From contig NZ_JYIW01000024.1 in NCBI RefSeq assembly GCF_000956525.1, positions 1 through 64,000 of the forward strand: DNA of 64,000 bases. Reading direction: 5' to 3'. The notes under the pieces were generated by a model. The model worked only from the letters and a program-made list of their open reading frames with translations. It was not told the DNA's origin and ran no database searches. Position 1 is the first letter of the stretch, and the number at the start of each line of letters is the position of its first letter. This document shows, piece by piece, positions 16,746 through 25,664 of this stretch. The position numbers were made by a program, and so were the translations under genes. The stretch is from Microbacterium oxydans. Its GTDB lineage: Bacteria; Actinomycetota; Actinomycetes; Actinomycetales; Microbacteriaceae.

Positions 16746-18665
16746 ATGGCTCTCTCCACGCAAGCCGTGCCGGCGCTCAGCCGCACCCAGCGTCGCAACT
16801 CCCTCTCGAGCGGATCGAAGGGTGCGATCATCGCAGGACTCTCCCGGGTCGTGATGATCTTCCTCGTGATCTTCATGCTCGGCGTTCTCCCACTGCTCTC
16901 CGGCCGTGACATCGCCACCTCGGTCTACCGTGCGCGATACGCGGAAGGCGCGATCGACCCCGCAGCTCTGGAGGCGATCCGTCAGGAGCTCGGCCTCGAG
17001 AACGGCGTGCTCGGTGCGTTCTTCGCCTGGCTCGGCAACGCCCTGCGCGGCGACCTCGGGACCTCATGGACGAGCAACCGGCCCGTGCTCCCCGACCTCC
17101 TGGTGTCGCTCAGCAATTCACTCCTGGTCATGCTCGCAGCCCTCGTCGTCGCCGTGATCCTTGCAGCGCTGCTCACGATCCCCACCTTCCGGCGCGGTCT
17201 CGCCGGTCGCTCGGACCGCACGGGAGGCGGTGTCGCCGCCGCCTTCACCGCGCTGCCCGAGTTCCTGCTGGCGTCGGTGCTGCTCGTGGTCTTCGCGGTC
17301 TGGCTCGGCTGGCTCCCGCCGTTCGGCTGGCGCGGTCCGATCTACGCCGTGCTGCCCGCGCTGTCACTCGGTCTCCCGGCCGGCGGTTTCCTCGGCCGAC
17401 TGCTGTCGGACTCGCTCGCGAGCACGTTCAGCGAGCGGTGGGTCGCGACCTGGCAGGTCGCCGGTTACTCGAAGAGCCGCATCATCCTGGCCGCGATCCG
17501 CCGCACCCTCCCCGGTGTCGCGGCCCCGATGGCGCTCATCCTCGTCGGCATCACCGCCGGCGCAGTGGTCATCGAGCAGGTCTACTCGATCCCCGGCATC
17601 GGCCGCGCCGCACTCGGTGCCGCCCAATCGCAGGACCTTCCGACCCTGCAGGCAGCGGTGATCCTGCTCATGGTGCTGGCCGTCGCACTCGGTATCGGCG
17701 CCAGCCTCATCCGTCGACTGCTGCTCGGACCCGCGCTGCGCTCGAACTCGCTGCCGGCTGCTGTGCCGAAGACGCCGAGCTCGAAGTGGGCGCTGGTGCT
17801 GCCGGCGATCATGCTCCTCCTTCTGGTGGTGATGATCGTCGCCGGGCTCCCGCGCGACCCGTTCGCCCTGGACTACACACGACTGCAACCGCCGAGCTGG
17901 GAGCTTCCGCTGGGGGCGGACGCGAGCGGACGCGACGTGCTCGCCCGCATCTCGCACGGCGCGATGTCGACGATCGGCGTCGCGGCGGTCGTCACCGCGA
18001 TCTGCCTCGCGCTCGGCCTGCTCGTCGGCATGTTCCCGAACCTCGGCGCAGGTCCCATCGAGGTCACCAACGCCGCCCCGACGATCATCGCCGGACTCAT
18101 CGTCGCCGCCATCCTCGGCCCGTCGGCCTTCGGCGCCGCCGTCGCGGTGACGGTCGTCAGCTGGGCACCTCTCGCAGCGCATACCGCCGCCCTCGTCTCC
18201 GAGGTGAAAGCGCAGCCGCATGTGCAGATCGCGCCGGTGCTCGGCGTCGGCAGGACCAGGCTCATGCTGCGCTACGTGATGCCGAGCGTCATCGGCCCGG
18301 TGTTCCGCCACGCGTGCCTCCGCCTGCCGGGCATCGCCCTGGGCCTCGCCGCCCTCGGATTCCTCGGCCTCGGCCCGCAGCCGCCGGCTCCCGATTGGGG
18401 ACTCGTGCTCGGCGAAGGGATGCCGTACGTCGAGCGTGCACCGCTCGTCGTGCTCGTTCCCGCGGCCGCACTGGTCGTCCTGTCGATCTTCGCCGTGTCG
18501 CTCTCGAGCCTCAGCTTCGACCTCCGCGGCGGGCGTGCCCGGCCCAGCCGTCGTCGGCGCTCGATTCGCTCGGCGCTGGCCACCGACACGGGCATCATGC
18601 CCGCTGTCGGGAACGATGCTCCCACCCTCACACCCGACAGCACCTCCACCCGACGCACTGACTGA
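16746..18665 (+). CDS. ABC importer permease, fused DppB-DppC type
   Basis: A 639-residue inner-membrane protein carrying two BPD permease domains in series. The first half has the DppB-type N-terminal helix, the ALEAIRQELGLENGVLGAFF region and the EAA-like loop near WQVAGYSKSRIILAAIRRTLPG. The second half has the DppC-type PLGADASGRDVLARISHGAM signature and a second EAA loop (VLGVGRTRLMLRYVMPSVIG). About 12 hydrophobic segments are visible. Dipeptide importers normally encode these as two genes. The ATG at 16746 has AGGAAAGG upstream; an in-frame ATG at 16674 lies inside the ATPase gene and is unlikely. The C-terminal 50 residues are a basic then Thr/Ser-rich tail. Confidence 0.92.
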   Translation: MALSTQAVPALSRTQRRNSLSSGSKGAIIAGLSRVVMIFLVIFMLGVLPLLSGRDIATSVYRARYAEGAIDPAALEAIRQELGLENGVLGAFFAWLGNALRGDLGTSWTSNRPVLPDLLVSLSNSLLVMLAALVVAVILAALLTIPTFRRGLAGRSDRTGGGVAAAFTALPEFLLASVLLVVFAVWLGWLPPFGWRGPIYAVLPALSLGLPAGGFLGRLLSDSLASTFSERWVATWQVAGYSKSRIILAAIRRTLPGVAAPMALILVGITAGAVVIEQVYSIPGIGRAALGAAQSQDLPTLQAAVILLMVLAVALGIGASLIRRLLLGPALRSNSLPAAVPKTPSSKWALVLPAIMLLLLVVMIVAGLPRDPFALDYTRLQPPSWELPLGADASGRDVLARISHGAMSTIGVAAVVTAICLALGLLVGMFPNLGAGPIEVTNAAPTIIAGLIVAAILGPSAFGAAVAVTVVSWAPLAAHTAALVSEVKAQPHVQIAPVLGVGRTRLMLRYVMPSVIGPVFRHACLRLPGIALGLAALGFLGLGPQPPAPDWGLVLGEGMPYVERAPLVVLVPAAALVVLSIFAVSLSSLSFDLRGGRARPSRRRRSIRSALATDTGIMPAVGNDAPTLTPDSTSTRRTD

Positions 18666-18794
18666 CCCGAGTCGTTCTCCGCACGCCCACGCTCCCACGA
18701 GGAGCGCAGGCTGCCGAGTCGTCCGCACAACCCGAGATCCGGAACGCGTCCCCCCGACCGCTCCGCCCCCTCCTCCATGAAAAGGACACGAGAT

Positions 18795-20306
18795 ATGAGC
18801 AAGCACACTGGTCGCAAGGTCGCCGCCGCCGTCGCGCTCGTCGCGGCCACCACCCTGGTGCTCAGCGGCTGCGCGACAGGCGGCACCGAAGGCGAATCCG
18901 GCGCCGCGCCGGGAGACGATCGCATCAAGCTGGCGATGATGCAGCCGCCGACCGCGGCGCTCAACCCGTACAGCGACGACGTGATGAAGATCTCGCGCTG
19001 GAGCACCGGCGAGACCCTCGTTCGCATCAACGATGCCCTCGAGGCCGAGCCACTGCTCGCCACCGAATGGGAGCAGACCGACGACCTGACCTGGGTCTTC
19101 ACACTGCGCGAAGGCGTCACCTTCCACGACGGCACCGAGTTCACCGCCGAGGCAGTGAAGAATTCCATCGATCATGCGGTCGCGGCACCCCGCCCGCCGC
19201 GCGTGATCAAGGGCGTCACACTCACGGCCGAGGTCACCGGCGACAACGAGATCACCGTCACCACCGACGTACCGGATCCGCTGCTCGTCAACCGTCTGGC
19301 CAGCCCGCAGATGTCGATCCTCTCCGCCGCCGCCTACCTCGACGACGGCAACGTCACCCCGGTCGGCACCGGCACGGGCCCGTTCGAGCTCGTCGAGCTC
19401 AACGGCACCTCGACGGCCACCCTCGACCGCTACGACGACTACTGGGGCGATGTGGCGCAGCTGGCCGGCATCGACGTCGACTTCGTGCCCGACGGCACGG
19501 CGCGCGCCGGTGCGATCCGCTCCGGCGAGGTCAACATCGCCGAGAGCGTGCCCGTCTCGCAGGTGACCCTGCTCAACCCGGATGACGCGCACGAGGTCTT
19601 CATGCCCCGCACCTCGTTCCTGACCTTGAACTCCGAGAGCGGCCCGTTCGCCGACCCGGCCGTCCGTGCCGCAGCGCGTGCGGCGATCGATCCGTCCGTG
19701 ATCGTCGACACCGTCTACGAGGGCCAGGCCGACCCGGCCGTCGGTCTCCTGGGCCCGGCGATCGAGTGGGCGGAGGACATGCGCGGAGACGTCGAGTCGT
19801 CGGTCAAGCCGGCGAAGGTCGACGGCATCACCATCACGCTCGCCACCTACACCGACCGCGCTGAGAACCCGGAGATCGCTGTGCAGCTGGAGAAGCAGCT
19901 GGAAGACGCCGGCTTCATCGTCGAACAGGACGTACGCGAGTACGTCGCGATGGAGGGCGAGATGCTCGACGGAGCCTTCGACGCGGTCGTCGTCTCGCGC
20001 AACACCCTGCTCGACATGGGTGACCCGCTGTCGTTCCTCTCGCAGGACTTCACCTGCGAGGGCGGCTTCAACATCGCACAGCTCTGCAACGCCGAGGTCG
20101 ACGAGCTGATCGACGCCGGCATGCAGGTCGCCGGCGACGATCGCCGCCAGGCCACCATGGACGCTGAGGCCGCCGTGCTGCAGCTCGATGCGGTCATCCC
20201 GCTCGTGCACGAGCGCGTCGTGCAGGCCGAAACCGGTGGGTACGTCGACATCCTCCGCGATCCGCTCGAGCGCCGCCTGATCACCGAGCACACCAAGCGC
20301 GGCTGA
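18795..20306 (+). CDS. ABC importer substrate-binding lipoprotein (family 5 solute-binding protein)
   Basis: A 503-residue lipoprotein. The signal peptide ends in the lipobox LVLSGC with the lipidated cysteine at residue 26, followed by a short Gly/Glu/Ser linker. The mature part has family 5 motifs: a GETLVRINDALEAEPLLATEWEQ start, the DLTWVFTLREGVTFHDGTEFTAEAV segment that is diagnostic of peptide/nickel-binding SBPs, and DRYDDYWGD. The ATG at 18795 was preferred over 18777 because AAAAGGA lies at the right distance. It is separated from the permease by 129 bp and followed by a 13-bp perfect stem-loop, which probably allows higher expression of this subunit. Ligand unknown. Confidence 0.92.
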   Translation: MSKHTGRKVAAAVALVAATTLVLSGCATGGTEGESGAAPGDDRIKLAMMQPPTAALNPYSDDVMKISRWSTGETLVRINDALEAEPLLATEWEQTDDLTWVFTLREGVTFHDGTEFTAEAVKNSIDHAVAAPRPPRVIKGVTLTAEVTGDNEITVTTDVPDPLLVNRLASPQMSILSAAAYLDDGNVTPVGTGTGPFELVELNGTSTATLDRYDDYWGDVAQLAGIDVDFVPDGTARAGAIRSGEVNIAESVPVSQVTLLNPDDAHEVFMPRTSFLTLNSESGPFADPAVRAAARAAIDPSVIVDTVYEGQADPAVGLLGPAIEWAEDMRGDVESSVKPAKVDGITITLATYTDRAENPEIAVQLEKQLEDAGFIVEQDVREYVAMEGEMLDGAFDAVVVSRNTLLDMGDPLSFLSQDFTCEGGFNIAQLCNAEVDELIDAGMQVAGDDRRQATMDAEAAVLQLDAVIPLVHERVVQAETGGYVDILRDPLERRLITEHTKRG

Positions 20307-20323
20307 TCCCCTCCTCTGTACCC

Positions 20324-20355
20324 GGGCGGTCGACGCCGTGATGCGTCGACCGCCC
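20324..20355 (+). terminator. Stem-loop after the binding-protein gene
   Basis: A perfect 13-bp stem, gggcggtcgacgc (20324-20336) with its complement (20343-20355), encloses a 6-base loop. It starts 18 bp after the binding-protein stop codon and ends 34 bp before the FAD oxidase start. No U-tract follows, so it may be a partial terminator or an mRNA 3'-end stabiliser. Confidence 0.6.
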
Positions 20356-20388
20356 CCACCCCACGAAGAAATGACGGAGCATCCGATC

Positions 20389-21672
20389 GTGAAAATGCAC
20401 TCCTATTGGCTCGACACCGCCACTCCCAGCGGCGACTACACGCGCACTGAGGTGCCCAAAGAGGTCGATGTCGCCGTCGTCGGCGGCGGGTTCACCGGCC
20501 TCTCGACTGCCCTCCACGCGGCGCGGGCCGGCAAGTCGGTGGCGCTGCTCGAAGCGAACACGGTGAACTGGGGCGCCTCCGGACGCAACGGCGGGATGGC
20601 CACGACCGGTCTCGCCATCGGTTTCCGCGACGCCATCAAGCGCTACGGCGAGGAGCGGGCCGTCGGCTACTTCCGCGAGTACAACAAGGCCATCGACCTG
20701 ATCGAGGACATCGTCGAGGAGAACGAGCTCGACGTGGACTACGAGCGCTCCGGCAAGATGAACCTCGCCTGGAAGCCCTCGCACTTCGAGGGGATGAAGC
20801 AGACCGCCGAGGCCTTGAAACGCCTCGTCGGTCAGCCGGTCGAGCTGGTGAACCGGGCGAACATCCGCTCCGAGATCGGCTCCGACGTGTATCACGGCGC
20901 GATGGTCGATCCGCTCGGGGCCGGTCTGCACGTGGGCAAGTTCGGCCACGCGCTCGCGGGACTCGCGATCGACGCCGGTGCGACGATCCACGAGAAGGCC
21001 GAGGTCGTCGACGTCGAGCGCGTCGGCAGCGGGACCGTGCACGATCTCAAGACCACGCGAGGGAACCTGCGTGCCGGCGCCGTGGTGCTCGGCACCAGCG
21101 GCTACACCGGCAAGCCCTTCGGCTGGCAGCAGCGCCGGGTGATCCCGGTCGGCAGCTTCATCGTCGTGACCGAGCCCCTTCCGCGGAACGTCGTCGATGA
21201 GCTGCTGCCGAACCGCCGGATGGCCTCGGACAGCAAGAACTTCATCTACTACTTCCGCATCACGCCGGACAACCGCCTGTTGTTCGGTGGCCGCGCACGC
21301 TTCGCGTTGTCAGACCCCTCGCAGGACAAGGAGAGCGGCGACATCCTGACGAAGGCCATGCACCGCGTCTTCCCGCAGGTGCGCGATGCGCGCATCGACT
21401 ACATGTGGGGCGGGCTCGTCGACATCTCGATGGACCAGATGGTGCACGCGGGCGAACGCAAGGGCATCCACTACTCGCTGAACTATTCCGGACACGGGGT
21501 GCAGATGGCGAGCTACATGGGCAAGGTCATGGCGGATGCCGTCTCTGGCAAGCCCGAGGCGAACATCTGGAGCGATCTGAAGAACCCCTGGATCCCGGGG
21601 TACTTCGGGCAGCCGTGGCTGCACCTCCGGGTGGGCGGCGCCTACTTCGGCCTGCAGGACAAGTTCAGCTGA
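20389..21672 (+). CDS. FAD-dependent amine oxidase (DAO/PuuB-like), copy 1
   Basis: A 427-residue FAD enzyme of the DAO fold. The dinucleotide motif GGGFTG is at residues 32-37, followed by LLEANTVNWGASGRNGG, the flavin-contact motif of gamma-glutamylputrescine and sarcosine-type oxidases. Near the end are GYSGHGVQ-like NYSGHGVQM and a PuuB-like tail (WLHLRVGGAYFGLQDKFS). The GTG at 20389 was chosen because it gives the same MKMHSYWLDTATPSGD start and the same length as the paralogue at 25665-26948; an ATG at 20371 is the alternative. It would oxidise a primary or secondary amine to an imine/aldehyde with release of peroxide. It sits in the importer operon, before an aldehyde dehydrogenase. 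Confidence 0.88.
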   Translation: MKMHSYWLDTATPSGDYTRTEVPKEVDVAVVGGGFTGLSTALHAARAGKSVALLEANTVNWGASGRNGGMATTGLAIGFRDAIKRYGEERAVGYFREYNKAIDLIEDIVEENELDVDYERSGKMNLAWKPSHFEGMKQTAEALKRLVGQPVELVNRANIRSEIGSDVYHGAMVDPLGAGLHVGKFGHALAGLAIDAGATIHEKAEVVDVERVGSGTVHDLKTTRGNLRAGAVVLGTSGYTGKPFGWQQRRVIPVGSFIVVTEPLPRNVVDELLPNRRMASDSKNFIYYFRITPDNRLLFGGRARFALSDPSQDKESGDILTKAMHRVFPQVRDARIDYMWGGLVDISMDQMVHAGERKGIHYSLNYSGHGVQMASYMGKVMADAVSGKPEANIWSDLKNPWIPGYFGQPWLHLRVGGAYFGLQDKFS

Positions 21673-21707
21673 ACCCGGCGACAGATCGAGAGAGAGGGAA
21701 GACGGAC

Positions 21708-23210
21708 ATGAGCGACCACGCGACCGTGTGCGAGTGCGAGGCTTTGCCGGCGGCCACCCACCCCGGCGACGAGACCCTGCGCGAGCTGGGACTCCCGGGC
21801 GGCGGCTACATCGCCGGAGAGTGGGTGCGGGGGCCGCTCACGCTGGAGGTGACCGATCCTGAGGACGGCAGCCTCGTGGCCTCGGTGTATCAGGCGACGA
21901 CGTCGGACGTCGACCGCGCGGTCGGTGACGTGCAGCGCAGTCTCCGTGAGGAGCGCTGGGAGCTGTGGGAGCGCCGCGAGGTGCTCGAACGTGCGGCCGA
22001 CCTCGTGCGCGAAGAGGCTCCGCGACTTGCCCGCATCATCTCGGCGGAGGGCAGCAAGACGATCACGGAGGCCACGCGCGAGGTGGCCCGTACCGCTGAG
22101 ACGCTGCGCATCTCGGCTCATTCCGCCGCGCTGCTCGAGGGCTCGACGCTGCCGTTCGAGGACACCGCTCGCGGGTCCGGCAAGTTCGGGTACTACCGGC
22201 GGGTGCCGCTCGGTGTCATCGCCGCGATCACGCCGTTCAACGATCCGATGAACCTCGTCGCGCACAAGGTGGGTCCTGGCCTGCTGGCCGGCAACGCGAT
22301 CGTGCTGAAGCCTGCGGCCGTCACACCGCTGTCGGCGCTCGCCCTGCACGACATCCTGCTGCGCGCTGGCATGCCTCCGCGGCGCATGGCGGTGCTCGCC
22401 GCCGGTCGTGAGGCCGGTTCCGCGCTCGTGAGCGACCCGCGTGTCGCGGCCGTGAGCTTCACCGGCGGACCGACGACGGGCGATGCGATCGCGCGTCTCG
22501 TCGGCGCCCGCCGCATCCTGATGGAACTGGGGGGCAACAACGCCGTCCTGGTCTGCGAGGACGGCGATGTGGAGACCGCGGCGGCGGGCATCGTGGACGG
22601 CGCGTTCGGCGTGGCCGGACAGAACTGCCTGTCGGTGCAGCGAGTGTTCGTGCATGAGTCGCAGTACGAGCGGATGCTGGCGCTGATCACCCGCGACACC
22701 GACCGACTCGTCGTGGGGTCGAAGAAGGACGCCATGACGGATGTGGGGCCCCTGATCTCGGAGCAGGAGGCCCGGCGCGTGGAGAGCTGGGTCGACGAGG
22801 CCGTGGCCGGGGGCGCTCGTGCGGTCACCGGCGGACGGCGTGAGGGGGCCTTCTACTGGCCGACGGTGCTCGTCGACGTGCCCGAGAGTGCTCGGATCTA
22901 CCGCGAGGAGGTCTTCGGGCCCGTGGTCTTCGTCGAGCCGTTCACCGATCTGGACGCGGCACTCGAGACGATCGACGACACCGACTACGGGCTGCAGGCC
23001 GGGGTGTTCACGGCGTCGCTCACGACGGCGATGCATGCCGTGGATCGGCTGCACATGGGCAGCGTGCTCATCAACGACACGAGCGACTTCCGCATCGATG
23101 CCATGCCGTTCGGCGGGTCGAAGCGCTCGGGGGTCGGCCGCGAGGGAGTCGCCGAGGCCGTGCGCGAGATGAGCGAGCCGAAGAACGTCATCCTCAACAG
23201 GATGGGCTGA
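21708..23210 (+). CDS. Aldehyde dehydrogenase
   Basis: A 500-residue ALDH. The cofactor region is AITPFNDPMNLVAHKVGPGL, the general base glutamate is residue 273 in MELGGNN, the nucleophilic cysteine is residue 307 in GQNCLS, and the C-terminal motif is PFGGSKRSGVGREG. The LNLVAHK-type segment is typical of the lactaldehyde/phenylacetaldehyde and non-phosphorylating glyceraldehyde-3-phosphate group. An unusual Cys-containing N-terminus (HATVCECEALPAATHPGDE) precedes the ALDH fold. The ATG at 21708 has GAGAGAGGGA upstream. It follows the FAD oxidase by 35 bp and would oxidise the aldehyde that enzyme makes. A strong stem-loop ends the operon. Confidence 0.9.
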   Translation: MSDHATVCECEALPAATHPGDETLRELGLPGGGYIAGEWVRGPLTLEVTDPEDGSLVASVYQATTSDVDRAVGDVQRSLREERWELWERREVLERAADLVREEAPRLARIISAEGSKTITEATREVARTAETLRISAHSAALLEGSTLPFEDTARGSGKFGYYRRVPLGVIAAITPFNDPMNLVAHKVGPGLLAGNAIVLKPAAVTPLSALALHDILLRAGMPPRRMAVLAAGREAGSALVSDPRVAAVSFTGGPTTGDAIARLVGARRILMELGGNNAVLVCEDGDVETAAAGIVDGAFGVAGQNCLSVQRVFVHESQYERMLALITRDTDRLVVGSKKDAMTDVGPLISEQEARRVESWVDEAVAGGARAVTGGRREGAFYWPTVLVDVPESARIYREEVFGPVVFVEPFTDLDAALETIDDTDYGLQAGVFTASLTTAMHAVDRLHMGSVLINDTSDFRIDAMPFGGSKRSGVGREGVAEAVREMSEPKNVILNRMG

Positions 23211-23220
23211 GACGCGAGAA

Positions 23221-23260
23221 GAGGGCCGGTGGTCGGATTCGCATCCGGCCACCGGCCCTC
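23221..23260. terminator. Bidirectional terminator between convergent operons
   Basis: Perfect 12-bp arms gagggccggtgg (23221-23232) and ccaccggccctc (23249-23260), with further partial pairing inside, lie between the stop codons of the aldehyde dehydrogenase (plus) and the SDR (minus). The position and stability fit a shared terminator. Confidence 0.75.
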
Positions 23261-23285
23261 TGGCGTTCCCGCGCAGCGGCGGGGT

Positions 23286-24026
23286 TCAGGCGGCCGTGTA
23301 TCCGCCGTCGATCGGCAGCACGGCCCCGGTGACGTACGACGATGCGGGGGAGCCGAGGAAGTAGATGGCCTCGGCGATCTCCTCGGGGCGGGCGAGGCGG
23401 CGCATCGGGATGGTCGCCGCTCGCTCGGCGCGGTACGCCTCCGGGTCGTCTTTCTTCTGGAAGCCTGCTTCGATGACCGGGGTCTCGGTGAGTCCGGGGG
23501 CGGCGACGTTCACGCGGATGTTGCGAGGTGCGAGTTCGATGGCGGCGCCCTTGCCGAGCATGATCAGCCCGCCCTTCGCTGCGCTGTACGCGACCTGGTC
23601 GGCGATGCCCACCATCCCGAGTCGGGAGCTCACGAGAACGATCTGGGCACCCGTCTCGCGGAGCACCGGGACGACGTGCTTGAGCAGCGAGAACACGCTC
23701 AGGATGTTGGCGTCGAGCACGCGTGCCACCGTCTCGACCGACGTCGCGGTCAGAGCGCCCTCAGCCTGAAGGCCGTGGCACGCGACGACGGAGTCGAGCG
23801 GGCCGAGGGCCTCGGCCGCCGCCGCGACCAGTCGCTCGACGAACGCCTCATCGTCGAGGTCGCCAGGAAGATAGGTCTCGCCCTCCGCCAGCATCGTCGG
23901 CGGCTCAGAGCGGCGGCCGGTGAGGAAGAGACGGGCGCCGGCGGCACGATAGCGCGCCGCCACGGCCTCGCCGATGCCGCTGGAGGCGCCGGTGATCAGG
24001 ACGGCGAGGGGTGCGTCGACGCTCAT
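23286..24026 (-). CDS. Short-chain dehydrogenase/reductase
   Basis: A 246-residue classical SDR. The cofactor motif TGASSGIGEA is near residues 13-22, the catalytic serine lies in VLVSSRLGMVG, the YSAAK tyrosine and lysine are present, and the family end DGGYTAA is intact. It would oxidise an alcohol or reduce a ketone with NAD(P)(H). It is the last gene of a five-gene minus-strand operon and overlaps the RidA-family gene by four bases (ATGA), which supports the ATG at 24026. The substrate is likely a hydroxy or keto product of the same pathway. Confidence 0.9.
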   Translation of the reverse strand: MSVDAPLAVLITGASSGIGEAVAARYRAAGARLFLTGRRSEPPTMLAEGETYLPGDLDDEAFVERLVAAAAEALGPLDSVVACHGLQAEGALTATSVETVARVLDANILSVFSLLKHVVPVLRETGAQIVLVSSRLGMVGIADQVAYSAAKGGLIMLGKGAAIELAPRNIRVNVAAPGLTETPVIEAGFQKKDDPEAYRAERAATIPMRRLARPEEIAEAIYFLGSPASSYVTGAVLPIDGGYTAA

Positions 24027-24529
24027 GCCCGCACCTCGCACACCATCTGCACCTCGACCGGGCTGTTGCGCGGAAGACCGGCGACGCCGATCGCGGTGCG
24101 TGCGTGACGGCCCTCCTCGCCCAGTACCTGCACGAGCAACTCGCTGCCGGCATCGGCCACCCGAGACTGTTGACCGAACCCTGGCGCGCTGAGCACGAAC
24201 ACGAGCAGCTGCACGACGCGCACGCGCTCCAGTCCGCCGACGGCGTCTGCGGCGACCGCGAGCGCGTTGAGGGTGGCCTGCTGCATCATCTCGCGGGCCG
24301 TGTCGATGTCGACCTGATCGGATGCCGGGGCATCGCCGTCGGCGACGGCTCCGGTGACGGGCAGAGCGCCGTCGCGGGAGGGCAGCTGGCCCGACACGAA
24401 GATCAGCCCGCTCTCGGACGAGCGCCAGTTGATGTACTTCGGGTCGTCCGCGATCGCGGGGAGCTCGAGTCCCCGCTCGCGAAGCGCGGCATGCGGGTCG
24501 GCGACGGACGGAAGGGGCGCGACGGTCAT
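24023..24529 (-). CDS. RidA (YjgF) family protein
   Basis: A 168-residue Rid-superfamily protein. RidA enzymes hydrolyse reactive enamine/imine intermediates made by PLP dehydratases or amine oxidases. The family pattern is visible: GLIFVSGQLP, DIDTAREMMQQATLNALAVA, and the C-terminal ARTAIGVAGLPRNSPVEVQMVCEV, whose arginine before NSPVE corresponds to the substrate-carboxylate arginine of active members. It carries about 30 extra N-terminal residues compared with E. coli RidA. It lies between a PLP dehydratase/aldolase-like gene and an SDR, next to an FAD oxidase, exactly where imine hydrolysis would be needed. Confidence 0.9.
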   Translation of the reverse strand: MTVAPLPSVADPHAALRERGLELPAIADDPKYINWRSSESGLIFVSGQLPSRDGALPVTGAVADGDAPASDQVDIDTAREMMQQATLNALAVAADAVGGLERVRVVQLLVFVLSAPGFGQQSRVADAGSELLVQVLGEEGRHARTAIGVAGLPRNSPVEVQMVCEVRA

Positions 24530-24557
24530 CGGAGGGTCCTTTCGCAGAGGGGTGGGG

Positions 24558-25661
24558 TCAGTTCAGGCGGCCTTGGGCGTCGACGGGCCAGCGGTCGAGC
24601 AGCGCGCCGGTGCGGTCCGTGATGATGAGTTCCTCGAAGCTGTTGACGACCGGACACACGTGATGCGGAACGACGGCGACGGTCTCGCCGACCACCGGTC
24701 GCGGACCCCCAGCTGGCAGTTCGAGGAACCCGTGGTATTCGTTGAGTACCCGGAGATACCCGTCAAAGCTCGGCACCTGTCCGTAGCCCCGTTCGGGATT
24801 GCCCTCGCGGGCCAGCGCCTTCGTGCCCGCGTCGAGGATGACATGCGGGTGCCCCTGATCGCTCACGACCGTGCTGGCCAGGAACAGGGCGATGTTCTGC
24901 GGTGCACTGTCGCCGAGGCGCACGTTGTCCCAGTCGTTGAAGACGTACTCTCCGGGGCGGACCTCGGTGATGACGGGATCGGTGCTGAACTCGGCGGTCG
25001 GTGTCGATCCCGCGCTCACGATCTCGGGCTCGATGCCGTGGGCGCGCAGCGATTCGACGGCGGTGCGCAGTGCCGCGGCCTGGTCCGCTGCGGCACTCTC
25101 CCTGGCGCCGATCGTGCCGCCGTGCCCCGGGTAGGTGAAGACACCGCGGGCGCGCAGGCCGAGCCGCGTCGCGTGAGCGGCCAGTACTCCGGCGTCCTCC
25201 GGTCGCACGCCGGAGCGCCGAGCGCCGCAGTCGACCTCGATCACGATCCCGAGAGCGTCGGCAGCATCGCCCATGACCTCAGCGAGCCGCTCGATCGCGG
25301 CGGCGCTCTCCGCGCCCACGCTCAGCCGCGTCGCCCGCGACAGACGTCGAAGACGTCCTTCCTTCGCCCCTGTGATCCACAGCGGGTAGGCGAGCAGGAT
25401 GTCGGGGCATCCGGCGGCGGCGAAGATCTCCGCCTCGCTGAGGGTGCCGGCCGTCAGGCCGATGGCCCCGGCATCCAGCTGCATCTTCCCGATCCGCACG
25501 CTCTTGTGCGTCTTGACATGCGGGCGGACCGCTTTGCCGTGCGCATCGGCGAACGCCTGCATCCGGGTGATGTTCTCCTCGACCACGTCGATGAGGACGA
25601 TCGGCGCCGGCGTGCTGATCTCCGTGCCGAGTGCGGCCAGGATCCTCGGGAAGTCGTCCAT
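24558..25661 (-). CDS. D-serine dehydratase / D-threonine aldolase-like PLP enzyme
   Basis: A 367-residue fold type III PLP enzyme with an alanine-racemase-like N-terminal barrel and a D-serine dehydratase-like C-terminal domain. The Schiff-base lysine is K50 in PHVKTHKS. A conserved metal motif HHVCPVVN sits near residues 330-337, as in eukaryotic-type D-serine dehydratase and D-threonine aldolase, which use zinc or manganese there. Known family members act on D-serine, D-threonine or D-3-hydroxyaspartate. Here it is inside an operon with an FAD oxidase (3 bp upstream) and a RidA-family gene (28 bp downstream). It therefore probably cleaves or dehydrates a beta-hydroxy-D-amino acid in the island's pathway. 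Confidence 0.88.
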   Translation of the reverse strand: MDDFPRILAALGTEISTPAPIVLIDVVEENITRMQAFADAHGKAVRPHVKTHKSVRIGKMQLDAGAIGLTAGTLSEAEIFAAAGCPDILLAYPLWITGAKEGRLRRLSRATRLSVGAESAAAIERLAEVMGDAADALGIVIEVDCGARRSGVRPEDAGVLAAHATRLGLRARGVFTYPGHGGTIGARESAAADQAAALRTAVESLRAHGIEPEIVSAGSTPTAEFSTDPVITEVRPGEYVFNDWDNVRLGDSAPQNIALFLASTVVSDQGHPHVILDAGTKALAREGNPERGYGQVPSFDGYLRVLNEYHGFLELPAGGPRPVVGETVAVVPHHVCPVVNSFEELIITDRTGALLDRWPVDAQGRLN

Positions 25662-25664
25662 GGA

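Noticed and set aside
15065..16918. A 617-codon minus-strand frame
   Set aside because: It is antisense to the double ATPase with all ABC motifs; the translation is low-complexity, Asp/Arg/Gly-rich and has no domain.
17364..20291. A 975-codon minus-strand frame
   Set aside because: It is antisense to the importer permease and binding-protein genes, which have clear motifs; the translation has no recognisable domains.
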